DNA of 64,000 bases from Planctomycetota bacterium (GTDB lineage Bacteria > Planctomycetota > UBA1135 > GCA-002686595), in the NCBI GenBank assembly GCA_029250885.1, contig JAQXEK010000013.1:60606-124605 (forward strand), given 5' to 3'. This document shows positions 1 to 7,751 of this stretch, one piece after another. Within the stretch, counting starts at the first letter, position 1; every line of letters begins with the position of its first letter. A program made the position numbers and the translations under genes. The notes under the pieces were generated by a model that made no database searches, was not told the origin of the DNA, and saw nothing but the letters and a program-made list of their open reading frames with translations.

Positions 1-543
1 GTCGCGCTTGTCGAGGCCGTTCCTCGCCGAGGCGAGGATGGATGAGAAGAGGCCGACCTTCGGAGTGGTCGTTGCGGTCGCCAGCGGCTTTGCCGCCTCT
101 TCGTTATTCGTAGTTGCCTTCTGAGTGGGGATCAGCTTCTCTAGGCTGCCCTCGACATCCTGATCGGCGTCGAGCTCGGTCACCAAGCTCACGTCGCGCT
201 CGCCCAGCCCCAATACAAGGGTGCGGTCGTAGCAGCGCACCACGGCGAGCTGGCGCTTGCCGCCCAAGGGCAAGATGTCGACGACCTGCATCGAGCGGCG
301 GTTCGCCCTGCCGCGTAGGTTGCCTGAGATTACGCGGCGGAAGGCCCACGCCAGACCGAGGATCGCGACCACAAGCCCGACGCACACCAAGGTGTAGCGG
401 GTCATGTCCACGCCCGACGTGGCAGAGCCAAGGCTCGATGCCAAGTTGGTCACTGTATCTGCGCTTCCCTCTTGGCCGTCGGTGTCCGTTAGAGACCAAC
501 TGGCAAGGAAGGGAAGCCCGAAAAGTGCGCCTAGAGGGCTCAT
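1..543 (-). CDS. fliO: FliO, flagellar export apparatus assembly protein (3' end cut by window edge)
   Basis: Translating the minus strand from the ATG at 543 gives an open frame to position 1 with no stop, so the C-terminus lies outside the window. A polar N-terminal segment is followed by one membrane helix at about residues 47-64 (YTLVCVGLVVAILGLAWAF). A basic juxtamembrane stretch and the FliO core then follow: VVDILPLGGKRQLAVVRC, then LVLGLGEREVSLVTEL. FliO is a single-pass membrane protein that helps assemble the FliP-FliQ-FliR gate of the flagellar secretion system; fliPQR may follow beyond the left edge. A GTG at 579 in the same frame would add 12 residues. Family call is from the core motif; confidence is high. 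Confidence 0.88.
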   Translation of the reverse strand, partial: MSPLGALFGLPFLASWSLTDTDGQEGSADTVTNLASSLGSATSGVDMTRYTLVCVGLVVAILGLAWAFRRVISGNLRGRANRRSMQVVDILPLGGKRQLAVVRCYDRTLVLGLGERDVSLVTELDADQDVEGSLEKLIPTQKATTNNEEAAKPLATATTTPKVGLFSSILASARNGLDKRD

Positions 544-1331
544 AAACGGGTTGGGGGTCGGTTTGGTGTCGTGATTCACAGCAGTTTGGGGATGAGCCCG
601 GTGCTCCCGGGCAGGACACCTATCGGACGCGGCTCGCAAAAGCCTGATAGCACGGCACATGCCATCTCCCGTTTTTGGGGCTTGGAATCTCGCCCAGGGG
701 CCCCCCGACACCTAAATTCGTCGTTTAGGGTCTCCAATCGCTGATTTTGGCGACGGGTCGCAGTGGTGAGAATTTTCCACATGTAGCGTTTCGCTACACG
801 TTTAGCTCCGAGAGATTTGCTCGAGACGTCTGCTTGAAGCTAAATTCCTCCTACGAGCCATTCGATGCCATAAGCCGCCCCCCCTTAGCACATCGCCGCA
901 GTAAAGCGGTAGAGCCAAGACACCGGCCTACGCCAGAGCACCCGCGGCCAGGTTGGATCGCCCATAGAAGTCTTGCGCGGTCTCTCCGACGCCGAGCGCA
1001 AGACCGGCTGCTCTGTGCCAGGCATGGGCTCGGAGGTCCTGACCTGCACCGACTGGGGAGCCCGGGACATCGAGCGTGAAGTCCGACAGGACTGCGGCCT
1101 TGATGCGCCGCTCTTCTTGTACCCGGATGGTGGACTTGGAGAGCCTAAGGAGCCGACCTCCCTGCAGACGCCGGAGGCGACATGGCCAAGGCGTCTGCCT
1201 TGGCCGGATCTACGTAGTGAACGCTTGCAGTAAGCGCTGCAGCCCAGATCCGCCCGATCCAATCAGCGCAACGAATCTATGGGCACTTTTCAGCTTGGAT
1301 GGCGCCTGCGCGGCCTAGGCTTGGACGACGT
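544..1331. other. 788-bp stretch without a convincing gene
   Basis: Short open frames exist on both strands but none resembles a known family or has a good ribosome site. Visible structure: a perfect 7-bp inverted repeat with 3-base loop at 782-798 (TGTAGCG/CGCTACA) and a perfect 9-bp inverted repeat with 4-base loop at 1184-1205 (GGCCAAGGC/GCCTTGGCC). The plus-strand frame ending at 1233 has protein-like composition and could be a remnant of a gene, but this cannot be supported further. Confidence 0.4.
650..664 (-). promoter_or_regulatory. Possible sigma-54 promoter for fliO
   Basis: On the minus strand TGGCAT-GTGCC-GTGC has GG and GC separated by exactly 10 bases, as in the TGGCAC-N5-TTGC consensus, with two mismatches. 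It lies about 106 bases upstream of the fliO ATG. It is weaker than the motifs before fliK and flgF. Confidence 0.4.
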
Positions 1332-1724
1332 CTAGCCGCTGATGTTGCAGTCGACTCCGGTCGACCCGAAGGTCGCTTGACTCGGCCCATGACTGCGCCC
1401 AATGGCTGCGCGTGCGGCGCGCACCTTAGATAGGTCCTTTCCAGTCCGGTCCAGGTCGGCCGTCACCAGATGGCCGGCAATGGCCTGGAGCTTGACGATC
1501 TTGTCCACGGTCGGACGTAGCTCAATCGGAAGTGAGTCTAGCCCGGCGAGGGCGACTTCGAGTCTACAGCAAGCCTCTTCGTACCCCTCCGTCACCTTGG
1601 CGAGGCCAACCTCGGGCGGGGCCTCGCTCTCAAGCGTGGTCACGAGACGGCTGAGCCTGGCCTCGACCTGGGTGAGGGTTTCCTCTAGATCGCCTACGAT
1701 GGTCTCATCTCCAGGTCGTTCCAC
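1332..1724 (-). CDS. FliT/FlgN-like flagellar chaperone (putative)
   Basis: A 130-residue, mostly helical and charged protein starting at a GTG that overlaps the end of fliS by 31 bases, so the two are probably translationally coupled. Heptad-like spacing of Leu and Val (VEARLSRLVTTLE, LAGLDSLPIELR) and a C-terminal DLSKVRAARAAIG segment recall the FliT/FlgN class of export chaperones. The position directly after fliD-fliS is the classical place of fliT. FliT binds FliD and prevents premature polymerisation; that role is inferred from position and helical character, not from a diagnostic motif. The tail (STGVDCNISG) is unlike typical FliT. It could instead be a lineage-specific flagellar protein. 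Confidence 0.55.
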   Translation of the reverse strand: MERPGDETIVGDLEETLTQVEARLSRLVTTLESEAPPEVGLAKVTEGYEEACCRLEVALAGLDSLPIELRPTVDKIVKLQAIAGHLVTADLDRTGKDLSKVRAARAAIGRSHGPSQATFGSTGVDCNISG

Positions 1725-2071
1725 GCAGTGAGTAGGGTCTGAACCACACTGCGCGCCTCTTCGACGCGCTCGTCGCTCTGGTCGGCAATCGCCTGGATCA
1801 TCCGCGAGCTCGTGTATAGGTAGAGGCCCTCTAGCTCATGGCAGATCTCGGGTGCGGCTTCAGAGTCCAAAGAACAGCGCAGCTCGCTGATGATAGCCTC
1901 GGCCTTGCCGACTCGTTCTGTGAAGCGCGGGAAGTCCCCAGAGCTATAAGCTTCCGAGGCCTGGCCCAAGAAGCGCAGGCAGCCCTGGTAGAGCATGCGC
2001 ACAATCTTTAGCGGGGGCGCGTTCTCAATGGCCGCCATTTTGTAAGCGGTAGTGGGGTCAGAAATACTCAT
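1694..2071 (-). CDS. fliS: FliS, flagellin export chaperone
   Basis: The 125-residue length is typical of FliS. The N-terminus (TTAYKMAAIENAPPLKIVRMLYQGCLRFL) carries the family pattern of a Y..., then a P...L...LY.G hydrophobic helix; the rest is a four-helix bundle with an ELEGLYLYTSSRMIQA segment matching the FliS L...LY.Y...L signature. FliS caps the C-terminal D0 helix of flagellin in the cytoplasm and delivers it to FlhA. It lies 2 bases after fliD on the same strand and overlaps the FliT-like gene, so fliD-fliS-fliT-like form one transcript. It presumably serves all four flagellins upstream. Confidence 0.92.
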   Translation of the reverse strand: MSISDPTTAYKMAAIENAPPLKIVRMLYQGCLRFLGQASEAYSSGDFPRFTERVGKAEAIISELRCSLDSEAAPEICHELEGLYLYTSSRMIQAIADQSDERVEEARSVVQTLLTAWNDLEMRPS

Positions 2072-2073
2072 AG

Positions 2074-3477
2074 TTAGCTGGATAATCCGAGGCTGGATAG
2101 GTTGTCTACGGCGTTACCTTGGACCTGAAGCTTGGCCATCAAGACCTCAAGAGCGGCATACTTAGTTACAAGGGCCCCCTCAAATTTATCGAGTCGGTAA
2201 TTCATGTCCTCGATGCGATCCTTGAAGTCCGAAATCTTGCTGTTGAGCCCCTCCTTACGGATGGCAAAAAGGCCGTCGAGCGGGTCACCGTTAAAGTCTG
2301 TTCCCGTCGAGTCAAGTAGGTAGTCCAGCTCGCCCGAAAGCTTGGCAAAGGCACCCGTGGTCTCGTTGCCAAAGAAGTCAGCGAAGAGTTCGATGTTGCC
2401 GGAGAGCTTCTCTCCGAACTCCTCTTCATCCATGGTCAGGTTGCCGTTCTGGTCGATCTCCAGGCCAAGCAGGCTGATGGCTGAATAGCCCTCGGTATCG
2501 GCAATGACGGCGCTTGGATCTGCGGCGATAAACCCGCTGTAGAGCTTTGAATTGACGGTTTGGAGGATCTTGTCTCCGAACAGCTCGCCCTCGGCGCCGT
2601 CGTCTTCTGAAAACCTGCTCTGGACCTGGATGAAGCTGGAGACTGCGTTGTATGCGTCGATGAACTCCTTCATCTTCTCCTTCACGGCATCTTGGTCTAC
2701 GGTGACACCAAAGGTGATCGGCGTGTTGGTAACAGCGATAGCATCGATCGTGATCCCCGGTACAACCCCACTGAAGTCGTTGTCGCTGCGCTCGACCGTT
2801 AGGCCATCGACCACAAGGGACGCATTGGAGGCAGCCACCAATGGGCTGCTACCGAAGTCGAGGGGGCCATTTCCGAAACCAGTCACGTTCATGTTTTCGA
2901 GGGCGAAGTCCTCCCCCGTGTCCTTCCCGGTCATCACGAGCTCGTAGCTTGGGCTCAAGTCCGTGCCCGTGTTGATTACGGTTGCTGAGACGGCATCTCC
3001 AGCCTGAGCGTTGATCGCGCTGGCAATATCGTTGAGAGTAGAGCTGGCGGGGTCGACCACGACCGAGTAGGCGGTTCCCCCGTAGTCGAAGGAGATCGAT
3101 CCCCCATCTAATTGGGTCGTGTCCGGGTCGGCGAAGCCGTTGGATCCCCACTTTTCCGCTGCCGCTAGAGCTAGCACCTCTAGGGTGTGCGAGCCGGCCG
3201 TCGGCGCGCCCGTCACCGTGAAGTTGGCGTAACCCTCGGTACTAGGAGTCACGATGTGACTTAGGAAAGTGCTGATGGACTTCATCTCATCGGCTTTGTC
3301 CTGCAAGGTCTTCACTAGACCCTCGAAATTCGACATGAGGCTGAGCTTGGCTTCTTCCGTCGCCTGCTTGCCCTCCTCAAGTGTGATCGGGATGGCCTCT
3401 GCGCCAACCAGTGCATTAATGATTGCGGTCGTGTCGAGGCCACTTGCGAGTCCGCCAAAGCTGAGTGATGTCGTCAT
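2074..3477 (-). CDS. fliD: FliD, flagellar filament cap (hook-associated protein 2)
   Basis: From the ATG at 3477 the protein is 467 residues and begins with the conserved FliD N-terminus TSLSFGGLASGLDTTAIINAL. A coiled-coil region, a variable middle (residues about 90-300) and the C-terminal FliD domain (IDAYNAVSSFIQVQSRF, then SKISDFKDRIEDMNYRLDKFE) follow. FliD forms the pentameric cap that folds exported flagellin at the filament tip. The open frame extends upstream through the flagellin terminator, but that extension is not credible: a sigma-28-type -10 box lies between that terminator and this ATG. The C-terminus (LQVQGNAVDNLSSLGLSS) is typical and ends 2 bases from fliS. Confidence 0.95.
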   Translation of the reverse strand: MTTSLSFGGLASGLDTTAIINALVGAEAIPITLEEGKQATEEAKLSLMSNFEGLVKTLQDKADEMKSISTFLSHIVTPSTEGYANFTVTGAPTAGSHTLEVLALAAAEKWGSNGFADPDTTQLDGGSISFDYGGTAYSVVVDPASSTLNDIASAINAQAGDAVSATVINTGTDLSPSYELVMTGKDTGEDFALENMNVTGFGNGPLDFGSSPLVAASNASLVVDGLTVERSDNDFSGVVPGITIDAIAVTNTPITFGVTVDQDAVKEKMKEFIDAYNAVSSFIQVQSRFSEDDGAEGELFGDKILQTVNSKLYSGFIAADPSAVIADTEGYSAISLLGLEIDQNGNLTMDEEEFGEKLSGNIELFADFFGNETTGAFAKLSGELDYLLDSTGTDFNGDPLDGLFAIRKEGLNSKISDFKDRIEDMNYRLDKFEGALVTKYAALEVLMAKLQVQGNAVDNLSSLGLSS

Positions 3478-3515
3478 TGGGTATTCCTGCCCCGTGATTG
3501 GGGCGTCCTCACCCG

Positions 3516-3523
3516 TTATCGGA
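3516..3523 (-). promoter_or_regulatory. Sigma-28 (FliA)-type -10 box for fliD
   Basis: TCCGATAA on the minus strand matches 7 of 8 bases of the FliA -10 element GCCGATAA, about 40 bases upstream of the fliD ATG. The -35 position (CATG, 15 bases further upstream) is poor, so only the -10 box is annotated. Confidence 0.5.
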
Positions 3524-3616
3524 ATGTCCCGAGTGCGGCATGAGTCCCAGGGCTGAGTTTTCTTGGCCTTACCCGAAATGACCGATCTGTGGACCAATTC
3601 TGCAACGCACCAGGGG

Positions 3617-3666
3617 CAACAAAAGGAGCCCCCCGCCGCACGAGAGTGCAACGGGGGGCTCCTTTG
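3617..3666 (-). terminator. Rho-independent terminator of flagellin 1
   Basis: A 14-bp near-perfect stem (AAAGGAGCCCCCCG paired with CGGGGGGCTCCTTT) with a 16-base loop starts about 17 bases after the flagellin 1 stop. On the minus strand it is followed by TTTTGTTG. It separates flagellin 1 from the fliD transcript. Confidence 0.85.
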
Positions 3667-3681
3667 AAGCCACGTTCGGCT

Positions 3682-4503
3682 TTAGCCGAGCAAGCTCAAA
3701 GCCATCTGGGGCTGAGTGTTTGCCTGGGCAAGAACGGAAACGGCAGCCTGCTGGAGGATCCGGTTCTTCGTCAGCTCAGCAGTCTCCGAGGCCACGTCAA
3801 CGTCGCGGATTCGGCTTTCTGCACCGGCGATGTTCTCTGAGGCCGTTGCGATCGAGCGCATTGCACTCTGGAGGCGGTTCTGGCTTGCACCGAAAGCACC
3901 ACGCTGGGTCGAGACCGCGTCGATCGCCGTATCGATAGTACCAAGTGCGGTACCAGCGTTTGCAGCGGTCGTCACATCCAAAGCGGCGATCGCTAGGTTC
4001 GCGCCACCACTCTGCATGTCCGCGGTAGACAGCGAAATCGTGTCGCCGGAATCGACGCCAACCTGGATTGAGATCGTCGATGCAGAATCCAAGAGGGAGA
4101 CCCCGTTGAATTCGGTCTCGGTCGCAACGCGGTCGATCTCCGCATCCAGCGCCTGGAACTCGGCGTCCAGGGATGCGCGGTCGGCAGTGTTGAGCGTACC
4201 GTTAGCGGCCTCGACGGCCAGCTCACGCATACGGATCAAGTTGCTGCTAACCTCGGACAGTGCGCCCTCAGCAGTCTGGACCAGGCTAACGCCATCTTGG
4301 GCGTTGCGGCTGGCCATGTTGAGAGAGCGGACTTCGCCGCGCATCCGCTCGGAGATACCGAGACCAGCAGCGTCGTCGGCTGCGGTCACGATCCGGAGAC
4401 CAGATGACAGTTTTGCGAAGGAGCCACCAAGCTTCTCGCCGTGGTTGGCAAGGTTCTTTTGGGCGTTTAGTGAGAAGGTATTTGTGTTAACTCGAAGAGC
4501 CAT
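3682..4503 (-). CDS. fliC: Flagellin 1 (subtype A)
   Basis: A 273-residue flagellin starting at ATG 4503 behind AAGGAAAG. The N-terminal D0/D1 region (RVNTNTFSLNAQKNL, LSSGLRIVTAADDAAGLGISERM, AQDGVSLVQTAEGALSE) and the C-terminal D1/D0 region (ASQNRLQSAMRSIATASENI, then RDVDVASETAELTKN, QANTQPQMALSLLG) are intact. Only about 90 residues lie between them, so the outer D2/D3 domains are absent and the filament subunit is minimal. It shares subtype features (AELTKNRILQQAA, QANTQPQ) with flagellin 3 and differs from flagellins 2 and 4. Its own terminator follows and a long untranslated leader precedes it. Confidence 0.97.
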   Translation of the reverse strand: MALRVNTNTFSLNAQKNLANHGEKLGGSFAKLSSGLRIVTAADDAAGLGISERMRGEVRSLNMASRNAQDGVSLVQTAEGALSEVSSNLIRMRELAVEAANGTLNTADRASLDAEFQALDAEIDRVATETEFNGVSLLDSASTISIQVGVDSGDTISLSTADMQSGGANLAIAALDVTTAANAGTALGTIDTAIDAVSTQRGAFGASQNRLQSAMRSIATASENIAGAESRIRDVDVASETAELTKNRILQQAAVSVLAQANTQPQMALSLLG

Positions 4504-5181
4504 AACTTTCCTTTTTGTTGAGGAATAAGTGAAAGGGTAAAAGCCCACATGGGCTGGAAGCTCCGCGCGGCCTAGCCGACTCCTTAGCCACCCCAAACCC
4601 CAGCCAGAGGCCAGGGCCAAAGACAGTTGAAGTCGGGCGAGCGTGTGAACTCGGTGTTGGTGCGGGGGCCTTTTCAAGACACAACGACTCGGATAAGAGG
4701 GCCGTCCAACGGGTCCTCTGTAGTTGCTGTGACCAGCGCACCCTGGGGTGGGTGTGCTTCGGTTTCCCAGGTCCTGGCCAAGGCCAGAACCAAAGTTTCA
4801 GTAGGTTTTTAAAAGAGCGGGTGACTTCAGGATTGAAGTCGAGTTCGGTGTGCACCTGACCGCTTTGGGTAAGCAGGGGAGCACTCTGATTTGGGGGTCT
4901 CGCGCTGCCCCTCGAGCTTGCGCTCGCGGGGGTTGTGGCTCTCAAGCCTTGGCTGTGCAGCACGAGCTTGTCCGCGATGAGGCTGCCTTTGACTCTGAGC
5001 CGACACGAGAGCAGGCCTCGCCACGCAAGGACTCGCCGTGGGCTGCGCAGCTGTTGCGCACCGCCCATTGCGGTTCAGGGTCTCGTGAAGCAGGATTGGT
5101 GCTAGTGTTTGCATGAGTTCTAGGGCGGCCCCAGATGGAACGTGTCACGGGTGACTCGCTCCTGGGGACCTTAGCCCCAGA
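4504..5181. other. 678-bp flagellin 1 upstream region
   Basis: No gene is visible. The segment ttgaagtcg followed by a FliA-type -10 occurs twice (about 4627-4675 and 4834-4868), suggesting a duplicated promoter, with the second copy reading CAAA-N14-ACCGAACT on the minus strand. A short inverted repeat (CTGGGG/CCCCAG, about 5161-5179) lies just after the flagellin 2 stop and could end that transcript, though it lacks a T-tract. Confidence 0.4.
4648..4674 (-). promoter_or_regulatory. Sigma-28-like promoter, flagellin 1
   Basis: On the minus strand AAAA-N15-ACCGAGTT keeps the spacing of the flagellin 2 and 4 promoters and the CCGA core. It would give a leader of about 140 bases. Confidence 0.4.
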
Positions 5182-6003
5182 TCAGCCTTGTAAGAGGCTT
5201 AGAGCGATCTGGGGTTGTTGGTTGGCCTGCGCCAAGATGGACGCCGAAGCTTGTTGAAGGATCTGGTTTCGAGTGAGCGTCGCTGTCTCTGCAGCCACAT
5301 CAACGTCGCGGATCCGGCTTTCGGCGGAGGCGAGGTTTTCGACTGATGTAGCGATGGATCGCATGGCACTTGCCATGCGGTTTTGACTGGCGCCAAGCTC
5401 GCCTCGGAAGCCGACGACGGTATTGACCGCCCTGTCGATGACACCCAGTGCTGTGCTGGAGCTAGCTGCCGTCAAAATGCTCAGAACGTCGATGTCCAGG
5501 GTGACGATATCTGTGTTGGTTAGGTCGACCGTGATGGTCTGGCCCGCGGCAATTCCGGTCTGGATGTCCACCGTTGCGGCCGTGCCGTCCACCAGGCTGA
5601 TACCGTTAAAGGTGGTCGTTTCGGCGATGCGTTCGATCTCGTTGACCAGCTCCGTAAACTCGGCATTCAAGGATGTGCGGTCGGATGAATTGAGGGTTCC
5701 GTTGGCCGATTCCATGGCGAGTTCGCGCATCCGGACCAGGTTGGAGTTCACTTCTGAGAGCGCGCCCTCGGCGGTCTGTACCAGGCTGATGCCATCTTGG
5801 GCGTTGCGCTGGGCCATCTGTAGTGAGCGGATTTCCGAGCGCATGCGCTCGGAGATGCCCAGCCCAGCGGGGTCGTCTGCCGCGCTCACAATCCGGAGTC
5901 CGGAAGAGAGGCGAGCAAAGCTGCCTTGAAGCTGGCTGGAGTGATTGGCCAGGTTCTTCTGGGCAGTCATCGAGAAGATGTTGGTGTTGACTCTGAGGCT
6001 CAT
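5182..6003 (-). CDS. fliC: Flagellin 2 (subtype B)
   Basis: A 273-residue flagellin with complete N-terminal (RVNTNIFSMTAQKNL, LSSGLRIVSAADDPAGLGIS) and C-terminal domains (RDVDVAAETATLTRN, QANQQPQIALSLLQG) and a short central region. It is nearly identical to flagellin 4 through the first 120 residues and the last 80, with most differences in the exposed middle (residues about 130-190), and is clearly distinct from flagellins 1 and 3. It has its own FliA-type promoter about 80 bases upstream of the ATG, so it is probably transcribed singly. Exported by the flagellar secretion system and polymerised under the FliD cap. Confidence 0.97.
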   Translation of the reverse strand: MSLRVNTNIFSMTAQKNLANHSSQLQGSFARLSSGLRIVSAADDPAGLGISERMRSEIRSLQMAQRNAQDGISLVQTAEGALSEVNSNLVRMRELAMESANGTLNSSDRTSLNAEFTELVNEIERIAETTTFNGISLVDGTAATVDIQTGIAAGQTITVDLTNTDIVTLDIDVLSILTAASSSTALGVIDRAVNTVVGFRGELGASQNRMASAMRSIATSVENLASAESRIRDVDVAAETATLTRNQILQQASASILAQANQQPQIALSLLQG

Positions 6004-6085
6004 GATTGATTCCCGCGGGTGTGATTTCTCATTGAGAAATCAGTTCGCCTGAGTTGTCAGGCTTGAAACCCTGTGTCCATGTCCG

Positions 6086-6112
6086 TTCTCGGAAGGCACA
6101 AGATGTGCTAAA
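6086..6112 (-). promoter_or_regulatory. Sigma-28-like promoter, flagellin 2
   Basis: TTTA-N15-TCCGAGAA on the minus strand, inside a longer block CTTTAGC-N11-CTTCCGAGAAC that is identical, with identical spacing, upstream of flagellin 4, followed in both by GGACA(C). FliA consensus is TAAA-N15-GCCGATAA. Confidence 0.7.
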
Positions 6113-6259
6113 GCTTTTGCTGCCGGAAAGTTGGTGAGAGGGTCCATTGTGGTCGGAGAGTTGCGATAAGAGCGCCGCTGTAGGTTTCGTCTAAGTTGAT
6201 TCTTGAAAGCTAAAAAGGGGAGTGCCTAGCCCGTGTTCAGAAGCCTGATCAATAAAGAG

Positions 6260-6331
6260 GGAGGAGGTGGACCCCCCGCTGGACAAGCGGGGGATCCAAG
6301 GTTGGCGACCCACGGGAGAGCCGCCTCCTCC
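6260..6331 (-). terminator. Probable compound terminator of flagellin 3
   Basis: An inner hairpin (CCCCCGCT / AGCGGGGG at 6272-6293) is enclosed by an outer pairing GGAGGAGG/CCTCCTCC. On the minus strand the outer arm is followed by CTCTTTATT. It begins about 16 bases after the flagellin 3 stop. Confidence 0.6.
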
Positions 6332-6347
6332 AGAGAGGTCTATCTGC

Positions 6348-7175
6348 CTAGCCCTGAAGCAGGCTCATTGCGAGCTGCGGCTGGGTGTTGGCTTGGCCAA
6401 GCACGGAGGCTGCAGCCTGCTGCAGGATCCGGTTCTTGGTGAGTTCAGCGGTCTCGGAAGCAACGTCCACGTCGCGGATGCGGCTTTCGGCTCCAGAGAG
6501 GTTCTCCTTGGCGGTAGCGATCGATCGCATGGCGCTAGAGAGGCGGTTCTGGGAGGCACCAAAGTCGCCTCGTTGAGCAACCACTGAGTCGATCGCCGAG
6601 TCCAAGTCAGCAAGGGCGGCGCTGGCGTTAGCTGCGGTGGTCACATCCAGGGTGGAGATGGCCAAGCCACCGGCACCACTCTGCATGTCGACTGTGTTGA
6701 TGGAGATCGTTTGGCCCGAGCTCGTGCCCACCTGGATGTCGATCGTTGCGTTCGTACCGTCGAGAAGGGCGATGCCGTTGAACTCGGTCTCGGAAGCGAC
6801 GCGATCGATCTCAGCGTCGAGAGCCTGAAACTCCTGGTCAAGGGAGGTGCGGTCCGCAGTGTTAAGCGTGCCGTTGGCCGCTTCGACCGCAAGCTCGCGC
6901 ATCCGGATCAGGTTTCCGCTGACCTCGGAGAGAGCGCCCTCTGCGGTCTGCACCAGGCTAACACCGTCTTGGGCGTTGCGCTGGGCCATCCCTAGGGAGC
7001 GGATTTCTGCACGCATGCGCTCGGAGATACCGAGCCCGGCGGCGTCGTCGGCTGCGCTTACGATGCGCAGTCCAGAAGACAGCTTTGCGAAGCTGCCGGC
7101 GAGTTTGTCACTGTGGACGCTCAAGTTCTTCTGAGCGGTCATGGAGAAGGTGTTGGTGTTGACTACAAGAGCCAT
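6348..7175 (-). CDS. fliC: Flagellin 3 (subtype A)
   Basis: A 275-residue flagellin with intact D0/D1 ends: VVNTNTFSMTAQKNL at the start, RDVDVASETAELTKN and QANTQPQLAMSLLQG at the end. Sequence of the C-terminal block and of the middle (TADRTSLDQEFQALDAEIDRVASETEFNGIALLDG, in overlapping pieces) marks it as the partner of flagellin 1. No D2/D3 domains. The upstream spacer does not hold the strong promoter block seen before flagellins 2 and 4; a weaker CAAA-N16-GCCGAGCC match lies about 300 bases upstream (7472-7499). Expression may therefore differ from the subtype B genes. Confidence 0.97.
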   Translation of the reverse strand: MALVVNTNTFSMTAQKNLSVHSDKLAGSFAKLSSGLRIVSAADDAAGLGISERMRAEIRSLGMAQRNAQDGVSLVQTAEGALSEVSGNLIRMRELAVEAANGTLNTADRTSLDQEFQALDAEIDRVASETEFNGIALLDGTNATIDIQVGTSSGQTISINTVDMQSGAGGLAISTLDVTTAANASAALADLDSAIDSVVAQRGDFGASQNRLSSAMRSIATAKENLSGAESRIRDVDVASETAELTKNRILQQAAASVLGQANTQPQLAMSLLQG

Positions 7176-7751
7176 GGTGTGTCCTGGGTAAGTTCTGGAG
7201 GTGCTGTCTTTGCCGTAGCTTCAGGCAGCGGTAGGTTCCCTAGGTGCGTGTGCGCCTGGGGCGGAAAGCTGTCTCGAACCAACGTGGAGCGAGTCCTGCA
7301 AACCTGTTGGCCCTTCCACCACCTGCCACCCTTGCGGGCGACAGGTGTACGGAAGCAAAGCCAAATAAAGGAAGTAAAGTGATGCTGATAAACCCCGGCA
7401 TCAAGGGTGTTCGTTTGGTGTTCTTGCCCGCCTGGTCCCCACCATTCTCAAGTCGCCAGCTCGAGAGAGTCGGCTCGGCATCGGACACAAATTCCTTTGA
7501 AAGGAACCGGCTAGTTACCCCTTTTGGGCGTAGCTGTTGTGTCGCTGTGAGCATGGGAATAGGTGGCTTGGGGTGCTTTCCATGGACAGAGCGGTGGCTC
7601 TACCCAGTTTGAAATGCATTTGTTTTGGGAGTGCGGTTTGGGTGATTCCTCGCCGTGGCAACTGCAAGTTACGACGAGAAGATTTGGGCTTGGCCTCCCG
7701 GAGTGGGGCGAGTCACGAATGTGTGGCTCGCCCCCGGGAACCGGCCGCGGA
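7176..7751. other. 576-bp flagellin 3/4 spacer
   Basis: No supported gene. Contains the flagellin 4 terminator at 7697-7738 and a weak FliA-like match (minus strand, 7472-7499). The remaining sequence shows no recognisable element. Confidence 0.5.
7697..7738 (-). terminator. Probable terminator of flagellin 4
   Basis: Stem GGGGCGAG / CTCGCCCC with additional outer CCCGG/CCGGG pairing, starting 13 bases after the flagellin 4 stop. No clear T-tract follows on the minus strand, so efficiency is uncertain. Confidence 0.5.

Larger units (their letters stand above)
6004..6347. other. 344-bp flagellin 2/3 spacer
   Basis: Holds the flagellin 2 promoter at its left and the flagellin 3 terminator at its right. 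Nothing else recognisable is present between 6113 and 6259. Confidence 0.6.

Noticed and set aside
576..782. 68-residue minus-strand frame ending at the fliO upstream region
   Set aside because: No family, no ribosome site; composition looks random and it covers the putative promoter.
973..1233. 86-residue plus-strand frame with protein-like composition
   Set aside because: Starts with TTG without ribosome site, no recognisable family; retained only as a possible remnant.
3478..3651. N-terminal extension of fliD by 58 codons
   Set aside because: It runs through the flagellin 1 terminator and the FliA -10 box and has no similarity to FliD; the conserved N-terminus begins at 3477.
4504..4677. 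N-terminal extension of flagellin 1
   Set aside because: Flagellin N-terminus is conserved from Met at 4503, with AAGGAAAG in front; the extension overlaps the promoter region.
5349..5364. TGGCAC...ATGC with 10-base spacing in flagellin 2
   Set aside because: Within a conserved coding segment and pointing opposite to the gene.
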